Assembly (NCBI GenBank): GCA_030068145.1
Contig: JAPJBO010000205.1
Coordinates: forward strand, 124,001 to 188,000
DNA length: 64,000 nt
Reading direction: 5' to 3'
Origin: Diplonema papillatum
Taxonomy: Eukaryota > Euglenozoa > Diplonemea > Diplonemida > Diplonemidae
Shown here one piece after another: positions 10,163 through 19,905 of this stretch. How positions within the stretch are numbered: the first letter of the stretch is position 1; each line of letters starts with the position of its first letter. The position numbers were made by a program, and so were the translations under genes. Under the pieces are notes generated by a model, which worked only from the letters and a program-made list of their open reading frames with translations, was not told where the DNA came from and ran no database searches.

Positions 10163-13100
10163 ATGCGTGTACCGCCTGCCGACGCGGATATGCGGCGGCG
10201 CCCGGAGTTTGCGAAACCATTCCTCGCACCCTTCTTCCAAACCGACTGCGTTCGTACGAAGACGGAAAAGACGACGCAGATCGACTGGTCGAAATGGAAG
10301 GAGCAAGGCGTGGAATTCACGAGCCGGTTCCTGAGAAGATACGGGAGGAAGCTTGCACACACATACGCGACGCTCAAGCTCCAGCAGCCGGAGAACCCGA
10401 GCAACTACAAGGCTTCGGGTCTCATCTATGGACTCGTGGACTCGCATGCTAACCTGTTATATATCGGCAAGACAGGCAAGACGATGCAGGAAAGGGTCGC
10501 CAAACACTGGTCTGGCAGGAACAGCAAACAGGACCAGTTCAAGCGTCACTTACAGAACCTCCCTTCCCCGCCGTACGCTTTCGTGCTCTACGACATCCCT
10601 GGTGCGTTTTACTCCGACGGGAGTTCGTTCGACAGGGTGTCGGAGCCGATAGAGATGGCGTTCATCGCGATGCTGCAGCCGATGTTCAACACGGTGAGGA
10701 CAGCCAGCGATTTGAACAGACGGAGGAAAAAGCCCCGCACTGCACCATCGTTCACAAAGGCACCGGGCAACGAACGGGACGCCCAAGGAGCTTCACGCGA
10801 GCGTGGGGAGCCGTGGGTTCACGTGGATGGCGAAGAGATACGGATCAACCAGGGACGGGGTAGATTCTTCGGCATCCGTAGGCAGTTGCAGCACCTCTTC
10901 GGACTTGAGGAGGACGCACTGCGGGAGTATGACGTGAACCCGTGGATGAAGAGCCGGGTGTACAGGGTTCGGACGTGGGTTCGGCGGTTCATGATCGAAC
11001 ACCTGCAGCATCCGAAGGTGGGGATCCTGGACGAGCTGCTCACTGCACGGCTTGGTGAGATAAACCACCTCGCGAAAAAGAAGAAAAGTGCGGCACGAAC
11101 CCCGTGGTTCTGCATCCAACAGGTCAGCAAGCTGCTGGACGAGCGCAAACTTGCCGCTATCTTCCGCCATGATGCCCAACTCCGTGCTCTCCTCGCCGAC
11201 CCCACGGAATTCATCAACACGAGAGTCTCTACGTCACTCAACCCCCCTCTCGGGGTCCTCCTTTCCAACTTCACAGAGGTTTCAAGACAGACGACCCCGG
11301 AGCCGGCCCCTCCGCCCGAAGACTGCCCGTGTCAAAAGTATCTGCTGCAAGGATACCACATTCAAGGCCATGCGTGTGGGCAAGCACACCTCCTCGACAC
11401 CTGCAGCGAACTAGTTACGCTCTTCGACAAAGGTCGCAAGTTCCGCCCGGATGGCGGCGACGAAGCTATTTGTACTGAAGTGGATAGGGCGGTGGCTTTG
11501 TTCGTCGAGGGGTACTTTAATGACTCCCCGCCTAGTTTCGCCAGACTGCTGCGGGAGAAGATAATGTCGACCGTCGGCGTGACGCGTATTGGTGCCGAAC
11601 CGGAGGTGACAACCACATCGCGTCGACGCCTGCGAGAACTGCACAAGGACCTCGTAATTCTCCCGGTCGACAAGAGTTCTCACGACTTCGGGTTCGTGTG
11701 TAGAAGATTCTACAACCAGGATCTGTACACGAAGGTTAACCACAGCGTGAACTACGCCCCGAGCGAGAAGACACCGGAAGAAGTCGTAGCAGATCACAAG
11801 ACGTACCTGGAGCAAAAAGGGCTGAGCCCCACGAACACCCTCCCCTACCTTTATGGCACCTTGAAACTACACAAGGAGGTGATAACCATGCGGTACATCG
11901 CCGGGGTCTCCCGCAAAAACACTGTGGGCCCGGGGGAGACTTTTCCTGAACGCGAAACACGCCGCCCCGATGCAACATTTTCATCGACGACGGATGCACA
12001 GCTGGATCTAACGGGTCTGTTGAAATCAGTCATGGAGATCCTACGGAGGGAGGACAACGACCGATTCAACGCGACCGGGTTTAGATTCTTCTGGATCACG
12101 GAGTCCAGTGACGACACCGCCTTCTTTCTGAAGACGCATGTTGACGAGCTCTCGGGCCTGGTCGCGGGTACATGGGATTTCACGACCATGTACGACCAGC
12201 TGGGACTCGAGGAACTGCTGGAGGAAATCGCTGGTACCATCGACGAAGCCTTTGCAGCGGAGGCCGAACGGCTCGGCGTTCGGGTTGATGAACTGGTCCT
12301 AGTACGACCGAAGAGCCAACATGGGCCGCAGAAGAAGAAACGTTGTTTTGCGTTCATGCTGTTGACGGATCTGAGCTCACAGCAGGCAGCATATTCTGCA
12401 CACGACCTCAAGGCCCTCCTCGCTTTCTGCCTGGCGAACACGTACGTACTGGTGAACGGCATCCTCATGCGGCAAATATTGGGCATCCCGATGGGCGCTA
12501 ACGCCTCCCCAGACATTGCCAATCTCTTCTGCTACGCAAAGGAGAAGAGGTACATGATGAGACTCCTGGCTGAAAGGGACATCCGGCGGGCTACACTCCT
12601 CAGCATGACGCGCCGTTTTATAGATGACCTGCTCTGTTTCGGGACGAAACCCCCTCCCGAGTCCATCTACAGCATGGGGTACAAGCAGACGAATGCATGC
12701 GTAGGGGATGCGACTTTCCTTGGCATACGGATACGACATGAGGTCTCCGGCGCGTCTGGAAGGCGATACATGCGACTGTCGGTCTTGGACAAGGCGAAAG
12801 CCTACCCGTACCGCCCCCTCGCGTACACGTCAGTCCTGTCTACGGCCCCGTCAAACTTCGGTTCGAGCATCCTCATTGGGGCCCTCGTTCGCAACGGTAG
12901 GATCGCCAACAACATATATGATTTCAAGACCGAAATGAACAACACGGTCTTGAAACTCATGCGGCGTGGTTACCGGAAAAGCGTTTTGAAGAGTGGATTC
13001 CGCAAATGGCTCCTGGACACATACCCAGAGGCCAAATTTGGCGAGCATTGCGGGAAGGTGCGGAGGCACTTCTTCTGGCTCATTCACGAGGTGGAACGCA

Positions 13101-14662
13101 CTCTATCACTGCCAGAGCCGGCCGCGATGGACCTTGCGATCGAGCGCCTTCTGGCTGAAAGACCCTTCGTGAAATACAATGGCCGCCCCCAACCTGTCCC
13201 GGAAGCTGAAGATGACGCCCCCCGATCACCGCCCACCGAAGCACCGACCCGACAGGCTGACACGACCGCCCCCCGTGAGTCCACGCGGAAAGGCCACAAG
13301 CGAAAGGCTGAAGAGGACGAACAACGGGCTTCAAAGCGACGCCGCTCGAATGTCCACAAACCGGTTCTAACAGTTGCCCCTCCATCCACGTGCTACCGAT
13401 CAGACGTTTGTACACACCCGCCTTCCGTGAGGCATGATCCGACGCTGTTTGGCCCCGCCGGCCTCCCGAATCTGGGGAACACGTGCTTCTTTGGTGCGGT
13501 GCTGCAGCTCCTGCTACGGGTTGGGCCGATCAGAGAGATGTACTGGAGCCTTGCGCAGGACCTCCCCAACTGCCGTGGATTTCTCGGGGACTTCCTGGCT
13601 TACTTTGCCATGCTGTCAAGCTCTCGCGACAGTGGTGACCAGCGTAGCCGGGATTGTCGGAGAATGGGTGTCCAAGCCATCCTGAGCATGTTCGCAAACT
13701 TCTGCGATGCACGGCAGCACGATGCGCACGAAGCTCTGGTAGCGATACTCAGCGCGACTAGTGCGACGCTGGGTCCGGACGAAACGGGGACCCCCTGCCC
13801 GGGCTACCAACTCTTCGTAACATGCTTGGAGAACGGCTGGACCAGCTCAGTACGATGCAGTGCATGTGGACGCACTTCTTCCAGCAGTCAGGTAATGCAA
13901 TGTTTGCAAATTCCTTGCGGAAGGAAGCTGGAAGACTCTCTCCACGTGCACGGGTTTGTGAATCCGGAGAGAGTATGCGACTGCAAGGCTGTAGGTACGG
14001 TGGTTGAAAGCATGGATCTCCGTCTGACAGCTGAATGTGTTCTGATGCAGTTTGGCATCTACACGAGAAACGGTGCCAGGCGCCAGAATGACGTGAAACT
14101 GCCCCCCTTCTTCGGACCGCCGGACCATCTGCTACGCCTCGCGGCCGTCGTGGTGCACATGGGGGAGGATACGGCTAGCGGGCACTACGTCACGTACGTT
14201 GCGCAAGACACGGGGTGGATCCTCTTCGACGACCTGCACGTCACCTCTGTCGACGACATTCCGTGGGGTGACGTTTACCTCGCGGCCTTTGTCCGGATCC
14301 CCCGGAATGCCCACGACATGACTGTCCGTGCCCCGTCACCCTCCATGGTGCTTCCCACTCAGGATCGGCTACCCGACTTGCCTGCACCCCCAGGTTCAGC
14401 CGGTAATTTGATGAGCCGGCAGTCGGAAGGATCACCTGACTCCTTCTGCCCCTTTGGTAATTCGCCACCCTGCCCGCCCTTGCCGGACTCCCAATGTCTG
14501 ACACCGCATGGTCAGTTGTTTGAACAGCAGTTAACAGGTTCCCCGGTGCTGCGATGTCAACACTGCTCCGTCGAATGCACGAAGGATGGCCAGACGTTCC
14601 AAGGTCTGAGGGGACTCCGCGCGCATGAGAGACGTTGCCACCTCGCGGGTGTGAGATTCTGA
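10163..14662 (+). CDS. Penelope-like retroelement polyprotein: GIY-YIG nuclease, reverse transcriptase, ubiquitin-specific protease
   Basis: A single open frame of 1499 codons from the first ATG. Residues about 84-190 form a GIY-YIG endonuclease with GLIY, LYIGKT, a following Arg, Glu in EPIEMAF and Asn in MFN, so the active site looks intact. A CPC...H...H...C cluster lies near 388-406. The RT spans about 490-870 with the PLE-type LKLHK, IPMG and catalytic FIDD (Asp 821/822). Nuclease before RT matches the permuted Penelope-like groups described as Chlamys and Naiad. After a KR-rich nuclear signal near 1045-1065 comes a complete-looking peptidase C19 (USP) domain: Cys box GLPNLGNTCFF (Cys 1108), a CSAC...CDC zinc region, His box SGHYVTYV (His 1341) and WILFDD. 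A C2H2-like finger ends the protein. It probably encodes self-copying plus deubiquitination. The GC-rich frame has no stops. Confidence 0.9.
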   Translation: MRVPPADADMRRRPEFAKPFLAPFFQTDCVRTKTEKTTQIDWSKWKEQGVEFTSRFLRRYGRKLAHTYATLKLQQPENPSNYKASGLIYGLVDSHANLLYIGKTGKTMQERVAKHWSGRNSKQDQFKRHLQNLPSPPYAFVLYDIPGAFYSDGSSFDRVSEPIEMAFIAMLQPMFNTVRTASDLNRRRKKPRTAPSFTKAPGNERDAQGASRERGEPWVHVDGEEIRINQGRGRFFGIRRQLQHLFGLEEDALREYDVNPWMKSRVYRVRTWVRRFMIEHLQHPKVGILDELLTARLGEINHLAKKKKSAARTPWFCIQQVSKLLDERKLAAIFRHDAQLRALLADPTEFINTRVSTSLNPPLGVLLSNFTEVSRQTTPEPAPPPEDCPCQKYLLQGYHIQGHACGQAHLLDTCSELVTLFDKGRKFRPDGGDEAICTEVDRAVALFVEGYFNDSPPSFARLLREKIMSTVGVTRIGAEPEVTTTSRRRLRELHKDLVILPVDKSSHDFGFVCRRFYNQDLYTKVNHSVNYAPSEKTPEEVVADHKTYLEQKGLSPTNTLPYLYGTLKLHKEVITMRYIAGVSRKNTVGPGETFPERETRRPDATFSSTTDAQLDLTGLLKSVMEILRREDNDRFNATGFRFFWITESSDDTAFFLKTHVDELSGLVAGTWDFTTMYDQLGLEELLEEIAGTIDEAFAAEAERLGVRVDELVLVRPKSQHGPQKKKRCFAFMLLTDLSSQQAAYSAHDLKALLAFCLANTYVLVNGILMRQILGIPMGANASPDIANLFCYAKEKRYMMRLLAERDIRRATLLSMTRRFIDDLLCFGTKPPPESIYSMGYKQTNACVGDATFLGIRIRHEVSGASGRRYMRLSVLDKAKAYPYRPLAYTSVLSTAPSNFGSSILIGALVRNGRIANNIYDFKTEMNNTVLKLMRRGYRKSVLKSGFRKWLLDTYPEAKFGEHCGKVRRHFFWLIHEVERTLSLPEPAAMDLAIERLLAERPFVKYNGRPQPVPEAEDDAPRSPPTEAPTRQADTTAPRESTRKGHKRKAEEDEQRASKRRRSNVHKPVLTVAPPSTCYRSDVCTHPPSVRHDPTLFGPAGLPNLGNTCFFGAVLQLLLRVGPIREMYWSLAQDLPNCRGFLGDFLAYFAMLSSSRDSGDQRSRDCRRMGVQAILSMFANFCDARQHDAHEALVAILSATSATLGPDETGTPCPGYQLFVTCLENGWTSSVRCSACGRTSSSSQVMQCLQIPCGRKLEDSLHVHGFVNPERVCDCKAVGTVVESMDLRLTAECVLMQFGIYTRNGARRQNDVKLPPFFGPPDHLLRLAAVVVHMGEDTASGHYVTYVAQDTGWILFDDLHVTSVDDIPWGDVYLAAFVRIPRNAHDMTVRAPSPSMVLPTQDRLPDLPAPPGSAGNLMSRQSEGSPDSFCPFGNSPPCPPLPDSQCLTPHGQLFEQQLTGSPVLRCQHCSVECTKDGQTFQGLRGLRAHERRCHLAGVRF

Positions 14663-15018
14663 TCCGCGTCGTTTGAGCCTCATCGGATTCTTGATTGCTG
14701 GCTGGTCTATATTTCACTCCGCACCCGTTTACCCTGACTAACGGGAAAAACTCGAAGTGTCTGTACGAGTGAACGCACACTAACATGAGAGGATGAAGGC
14801 ACGTATATGCCGCCTGGCCCTGTGCTAGGCGTAGTTTGAGGTTGTACTTATTTCCGAACAACCTACCACGAGCTTATCCACCCACACCCCCATTTTTCCC
14901 CTTTCTTTTTATTTACTTTTTCCCGCCCGATGTCGCTGATGACTAACGGACCGTCGGACCCGTCCCAACGGGGGTGCTTATGGAAGCTGCAATGAAGGCT
15001 TAGACCGGTACGGGCTAC
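14663..15018. other. 3' flank of the Penelope-like element
   Basis: No ORF or poly-A tail was seen. CTGATGACTAACGG at about 14935 is followed by short inverted repeats (CCCGTCCCAACGGG) but lacks a GAAA core. The element's right end is not visible without a second copy. Confidence 0.4.
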
Positions 15019-15318
15019 ATGGCAACCCCTGCTCAACATGTAGAACGTGGGGGGCCCTTGATCACATTCATTACGGGTGTGGTCGTGGTGTCGGTCGCAA
15101 TAGTCGCTTTGCTAGCCAAAGAGAGAGATAGAGAGAAAAAGAGCGCCAGAGAGAAAAGAAAAGATAACGTTATCTTCCGGAAAAGAAGGGTTACGCGAAC
15201 CCCCGAAAAAATAATTACCCCCCAAAAAAAAATATACAGAAAAAAAAATAAAATAAAAACACAAACCGACGGTGACCCCCAAAACCTTTTTCAACCTTTC
15301 CAACACCCTTCAAGCTAA
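15019..15318 (+). CDS. Possible small membrane protein (99 aa)
   Basis: An ATG frame with one hydrophobic segment at residues about 13-33 (LITFITGVVVVSVAIVALL), followed by a highly basic tail that runs into A-rich DNA. It lies 350 bases after the Penelope-like ORF. There is no family match from memory. The Lys-rich end may only reflect A-runs, so it may not be a gene. Confidence 0.25.
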   Translation: MATPAQHVERGGPLITFITGVVVVSVAIVALLAKERDREKKSAREKRKDNVIFRKRRVTRTPEKIITPQKKIYRKKNKIKTQTDGDPQNLFQPFQHPSS

Positions 15319-15344
15319 ACCATTATACAACGACCCCCCCCCCC

Positions 15345-15840
15345 CCAGGCTATTTTCACTGTGGAGGGGGGAGACGCTACCTGTCACACTCTAAGGTGGT
15401 CACCACGGTGGGCGGTCCGCATAACGGACCTTTTCGACGATTTTCTGATCCCGATGCAGAGAACCGTGAAAAATAGACCCGGGGACCAAAAAACATGTGC
15501 GTGGTTCGTGGGTCTTTGCCAGATGCGGGGCACCGGGCGTGGAACCCACAGATTTTCAATGGAAAGGACGGGAATAGACCCACTGGTTGGTGACATTTCT
15601 TTGCTGGCCCATGTAGCAGACCTTTTTCGGCGAATGTGCTCGCGTTCAGCTCCGATGAAGAGAACCGTGCCAAATAGACGGGACCACAAATTACGTGCGT
15701 CTCTTCCAAGAAGAAGGGAGTTCCCGCGGGTTCCGGGTTTGCGGTGCTGTTTTCTATTTCTTTTTTCGGGAAAATTGCAGGATCAGCACGCCGAATACAA
15801 GAGGTACCTCTTGTATTCGACCCCCCCCAGGAATCATGAA
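15345..15840. repeat. Two diverged copies of an about 200-bp unit
   Basis: Blocks around 15425-15505 and 15620-15705 both contain GATG(C/A)AGAGAACCGTG, then AATAGAC, then GGGACCA and ACGTGCGT-like text. The left edge (15378-15410, CTCTAAGGTGGTCACCACGG) matches the reverse of 8325-8352. The right edge (GAGGTACCTCTTGTATTCGA) resembles 9334-9356. It is repetitive, probably a degraded element. Confidence 0.45.
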
Positions 15841-16288
15841 GAAGTACATCAAAACGGACGAGCTGGACAAGAAGCTGGAAATAGCAGAAACTTGTTGGCT
15901 TGGTCAAGAGTTGCCACAAGCCGCCACAGCACAGGAGCGCGGCCGAGGGCATCCGGCGGGAGAAGCCACAGCTGGGAAGCGCAATTGCAGCTAGTGTTCG
16001 AGGATGAGTCCACAAATAAGTAGAAAAAGCACTTCGATGAGCAGCAAACCTTCAGTCTACGCCGCCAGCCTCAGAGTTGAGTTGGAAAGGATACATGTCG
16101 ATAATCCTTGAGTGGGCTAGAAAGCGCACGATTGCGGAAAAGGACGAGAAAAAGAGCATGTTGGCTACCCTTTCCTACATGAAAGGCCATGAAACAGCTG
16201 AATCTGGCCACCAAAGTCAATTTTGCACAAGAAATAGACGCGCCAAAGATTGGTTGGTTCATAATTACAACAGGAAAATTTGAGAAGC
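15841..16288. other. No gene recognised
   Basis: Short open frames exist on both strands, but none has recognisable motifs, splice context or codon bias like the confident genes. Confidence 0.4.
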
Positions 16289-16510
16289 AAAAAACGATCG
16301 TTTTTTGAAAACGATAAAAAACGATGATATTTCACTTTCGAAAATGATCGTTTTATATAACTATCGTTTCCAATCCGTGCTATAAGCTAAATAAAAAGTT
16401 TTTTGTGGCTATAAGCTAAATAAAAAGATTTGAAAGGGCTATACGCTAAATAAAAAGTTTCACTTTAGGTGGCTATAAGCTAAATAAAAAGTTAGCAGGT
16501 GGCTATAAGA
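16289..16510. repeat. ACGATCGT stretch plus GGCTATAAGCTAAATAAAAAG array
   Basis: Five imperfect units of (GG)CTATAAGCTAAATAAAAAG with short spacers follow CGTTTCCAATCCGTG. This is the same pair of modules as at 5731-5885, with the array facing the other way relative to CCAATCCGTG. It may be one end of a second foldback element. Confidence 0.6.
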
Positions 16511-16747
16511 CAAAAAGCCCTAAAACAAAAGAGCGTTTTACTACCTTGCGCGGTGTCACGGGATGTTTGGCAGCCGCTGCTAAACAGTGCATGCTAATCC
16601 ATGTGGTTCATGTACTTAAAAGAACTCAATGCTAAACAAACATAACGTGGTGACACCATTTGAGACGACTGAAAGCATAGACACAAAGATAGCTCAAAGC
16701 ATCTGCAGAATAACACGAAAAGCCTCTAGGCAAAACCCGTTTCACAT

Positions 16748-16802
16748 TTCTCCCCCTCTAGCCTCCTTCGAAGTAAGCACAAGGCAGCCTCGAGTATTTT
16801 TG
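16748..16802 (-). repeat. Head fragment of SINE-like repeat A
   Basis: TCTCCCCCTCTAGCCTCC to CCTCGAGTATTTT, the 5' head of family A in antisense. It is followed immediately by repeat K. Confidence 0.7.
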
Positions 16803-17735
16803 TCTATAAGATCGCAGATCTTCTTAGAAGAATAATATATCCGGCGGATGCCGAACACCTGTACAAGGTTAAATAACCCCGTCACTATCCCGAAAACATC
16901 GTAATTTCACCCCTCCGCTTGCCCACCCACCCTTCCCCTTTTTTCTGAAGCCGTGTCCTGAGGCGTCACGACGATTGTGACATACACACCGAATCACTGC
17001 CTGACCTTTCTATTTCGACTGTTGCATCATCCGCGACGGTAAAGACGAAGCAGCAGACGGAGCCAGTATACGCAGGAGGAGGATGTATAATTGGTAGGAA
17101 ATGAAACTTATTTCTTTGATGACTAACAATACTCCGAACGACAGGTTTTGCCGCTCCATCCGTCCAGTCCCTCCCTTCCCGCTTGCTTCATTTTGTTCGG
17201 AGTTCCCGTGACACCACTTCATGTGGTCAGCAGCAAGATCAGCAGCTTTCTGGCTTCACCTTTTACTCCAACCATACGGCGCGGCAAGCAGGGCAGGAGC
17301 GGTGGACGAGAGTGACAGACACAAGTATAGGAGTGAGGATATTATTAGTCGTATAAGACGCTAGTCTTAGAAGATTCATATTAACCGACTAATGATATAC
17401 TGTGAAACAGGGCCTCTCGCTCCCTCACACAACCGCTCACGCTCTTGCTTGCCCACCATCCCGCCCCCTAGCTTTCCGTGTCCTGAGGCACCACGATGGA
17501 AATGTGGCAAACACACAACGATCATTAACAGTTGGTTCGTTTTCTACTTTACCCTTTTACGCAGCACTGAGACTGGAGCTAATCGCAGCACGAGACGCAC
17601 ACCGAGGAGGAGAATATTATCGTATAAGAGACGCTAGTCTTAGAAAAACAATAGTACGACTAATGATGTACTGTGCGACAGGGCCTCTCGCTCCCACGGT
17701 TAACGCGCCGCACGAGCCCCGGTGTCGGTGTGTTT
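16803..17735. repeat. Cluster of repeat K (about 270 bp), three copies
   Basis: Copies start near 16804, 17346 and 17618 with TATAAGAYCG or TATAAGACGCTAGTCTTAG. They pass through GGGCCTCTCGCTCCC or CGTCACTATCCCGAAAAC text and end in AGGAGGAGRATRTT. More copies are at 19780-19905 and 23894-24050. The first 30 bases form a small hairpin that varies in a paired way between copies. Confidence 0.65.
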
Positions 17736-17793
17736 AAATGCACCTGGGGACCAGGGGTTTCCATTCCATCTAACCCAAACCCTCCGTACACAG

Positions 17794-17889
17794 GACCCCG
17801 CTGTCGAAGAGTTTGACCCTGGCCACTCCGACTCATGTGACGACGACGAAGACGACGACGCAGAGGGCTGGAGCCGTGGAGAGTACTAA
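17794..17889 (+). CDS. Candidate acidic terminal exon (31 aa)
   Basis: After a TACACAG acceptor an open frame of 31 codons ends in TAA. It reads DPAVEEFDPGHSDSC, then a DDDEDDD run and EGWSRGEY. Such an acidic end looks like coding sequence. It starts in phase 0, which fits the kinase exon that ends in phase 0 at 4050 with ESDDEGE, but joining them needs a 13.7-kb intron holding the Penelope-like element. The assignment to the kinase is a guess. Confidence 0.3.
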   Translation, partial: DPAVEEFDPGHSDSCDDDEDDDAEGWSRGEY

Positions 17890-18240
17890 ATCTTCGCTTC
17901 TCCGAATTTTCTCAGCAGATGCCGGGTTCGCGTGCGCGCCTCCATCTACGGTTGGCTGCCCCAGTCTCGGTTCATCCCGCGTCGCCAGTCCTGCTTACCT
18001 GAAGTGACCCACTGAACCAGGATTCTACGTCAGGGTTCAATGAAATAACCCCGAGCTCACGCCCATTTAAAGTTTGAGAATAGGTCGAGGAAGCGATTTC
18101 CCCAATGCCTCCAACCTTTCGCTTTACCTGGCGTAACTCCTGTTTTGGTTCTAGCTATCCTGAGGGAAACTTCGGGGTGATGGACCGATGCCTACAGAAG
18201 TCCACTACTTGCGATTTGGATAACACCAATTGCAATTGTA
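17890..18240. other. No gene recognised
   Basis: No motif, repeat or RNA could be supported in this stretch. Confidence 0.4.
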
Positions 18241-18244
18241 ATGT

Positions 18245-18342
18245 GTTTCTCCCACCAGGTGTGGGGTATGCGGCTTCATCTGACTCAACACGGGAGAATT
18301 CTCTTCAGACGATCCCAAGATTGACAGATTGCGACCCCTGAA
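18245..18342 (+). pseudogene. Diverged SSU rRNA scrap
   Basis: CACCAGGTGTGGGGTATGCG, TGACTCAACACGGGAGAATT and GATTGACAGATTG follow, in order and spacing, the universal SSU segment around helix 28-34. The same region is present, better preserved, at 31870-31970. Many changes make it non-functional. Confidence 0.6.
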
Positions 18343-18374
18343 CTCTGTCAAAACAAGCAGGCACCGGGCAACGA

Positions 18375-18668
18375 GAGTTTTTGTGTCTAACAAATGCAAT
18401 TTGTCAAGAACAAAAACAGATCGATGGCAGCGTACTCTCCTCACTCCCGTTAGATGAACAAAACAGGTTTGAAGGAAGTGCGCACAAACAAAGGAAGCGC
18501 CAGATCCGTTTTTCTTCTTGAAAAGTATGCAAATCCTGCACGGAATAGTTGAGTAAACCACGTTGGGCTTGTGCTGTTCGCCCTTGGGATTGCGGGAGTC
18601 GGAAACGTGAACGTCTTTTTAAGGCAGGACCGATCCCCGTTTCAGAAAAAAAGCGAAGAATACAGCCT
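18375..18668. repeat. Dispersed repeats H and I
   Basis: H (18377-18498, GTGTCTAACAAATGCAATTT to GGAAGTGCGCACAAACAA) recurs at 57797-57918. I (18515-18665, TTGAAAAGTATGCAAATCCT to AAAAGCGAAGAATA) recurs at 44170-44325. Each pair is clearly homologous with scattered changes. No coding role is evident. Confidence 0.65.
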
Positions 18669-19133
18669 CTTTTCTCCATTGGTTTTGGCAGAGCTGCGGC
18701 TCAACTATTCTTCGTAGGGCTTAGATATTCACATACGAAAGACATGACGGAAATGCAAACGAATCGTCCATGTGAGAACAGAAGTCCGGAAAGTTGACGC
18801 CACCGAGTATTTCTTCACGAGAACACGCACAGAAGTAAGTGAAGTTGCTGACAACGAGAAGTAAGCACATAAAACAATAAATACCAAACTGATCGTCCTT
18901 CGGGATCGACGGTAGCACAATACGACGGCAATAATAAGCGTTGGGGCAGTCGTACTGGAGTTCACGTGAAAGGTACTGAAGGAGGGGCGCCACTTCAGCC
19001 TTTGTTCTCACAGGACGCAACATGGAATCGACCGAACACGCTTAGTTGTTGGCACTGCTCTCAGCTCGCTTTGTCGCGTAGCATGATTCCGGGCGTTGCC
19101 CACCCCCCTCCACCCCCTCCCCGAACTAAGATT

Positions 19134-19250
19134 TTCTCCCCGGACACGGTTGCAGATCCCTCTCCCTAGACGGACTTCCCTGTGCTTTCGCAAGCATGAG
19201 GGAGGGTCCTTGGCTGTGACCGAACTACGAACAGCTACCACAAACAAAAG
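19134..19250. repeat. Diverged copy of the 480-bp duplicated segment
   Basis: CGGACACGGTTGCAGATCCC through GAACTACGAACAGC follows the same order as 8877-8962 and 30034-30121, with many substitutions. It is preceded by repeat E text (AACTAAGATTTTCTCCCC). Confidence 0.55.
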
Positions 19251-19552
19251 AGACTCCACATCGCCGCGCTGCTTCTGCAGCAGCTCCGGCTGTCGGTCCT
19301 GGGAATCAGCTGCCGCGACAAGGATTCATTCAGAATTTCCTGTCTCCCTGTCTCATGTACGGCCTAAAGACCTATCGGTCGCTTTTTTTGGTTCAAGCGA
19401 TGAACCGAGAAGCGTCCTCGAAGAGTCTTCCAATTGTGGCCAGACATGAATTATGAGTCCCTGGTCTGGCAGGGGAGGCGAGGTGCGGGAAGCGACAACG
19501 TGTACTGCCGAGGCCGCACAGCCAGGTGTCGCCAAGTCCAGTAGTGACGCCT

Positions 19553-19779
19553 TTTTTTATTTTGTATAAGCACCTGCTTTGTAGGAAATGCTTGAGGAGA
19601 CTGCCAGTTGCGATAGATCAAAGGAGGTAAATGTGCTGTAGCCCACACGAAACACAGGTAACCCTGGGTTTAGTGGTGGGCGTAAGCGTTCAACAAAAAA
19701 GACCCACTTTGTAGTTGTATTGTTTTCTCCCCCTCTAGCCTCCTTCGAAATGAGCACAAGGCAGTCCCTCGAGTATTTT
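19553..19779 (-). repeat. SINE-like repeat family A, full-length copy
   Basis: A complete 227-bp copy: T-run and GTATAAGCACCTGCTTTG at the left, TCGAAATGAGCACAAGGC and CTCGAGTATTTT at the right. It gives the family consensus for both ends. The next base starts repeat K. Confidence 0.85.
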
Positions 19780-19905
19780 GTCGTAGAAGACGCTAGTCTT
19801 AGAAGATTAATATTAACCGATTAATGATATACTGTGAAACAGGGCTTCTCGCTCCTCACACAACCGCTCACGCTCGAGGCGCACACCAAGGAGGAGAATA
19901 TTATG
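19780..19905. repeat. Repeat K copy, shortened
   Basis: GTCGTAGAAGACGCTAGTCTTAG through ACAACCGCTCACGCTC closely matches 17346-17440, then jumps to the AAGGAGGAGAATATTATG end. Confidence 0.7.

Noticed and set aside
14930-14975. Hammerhead motif CTGATGA after the Penelope-like ORF
   Set aside because: No GAAA after the following stem-like sequence; probably chance.
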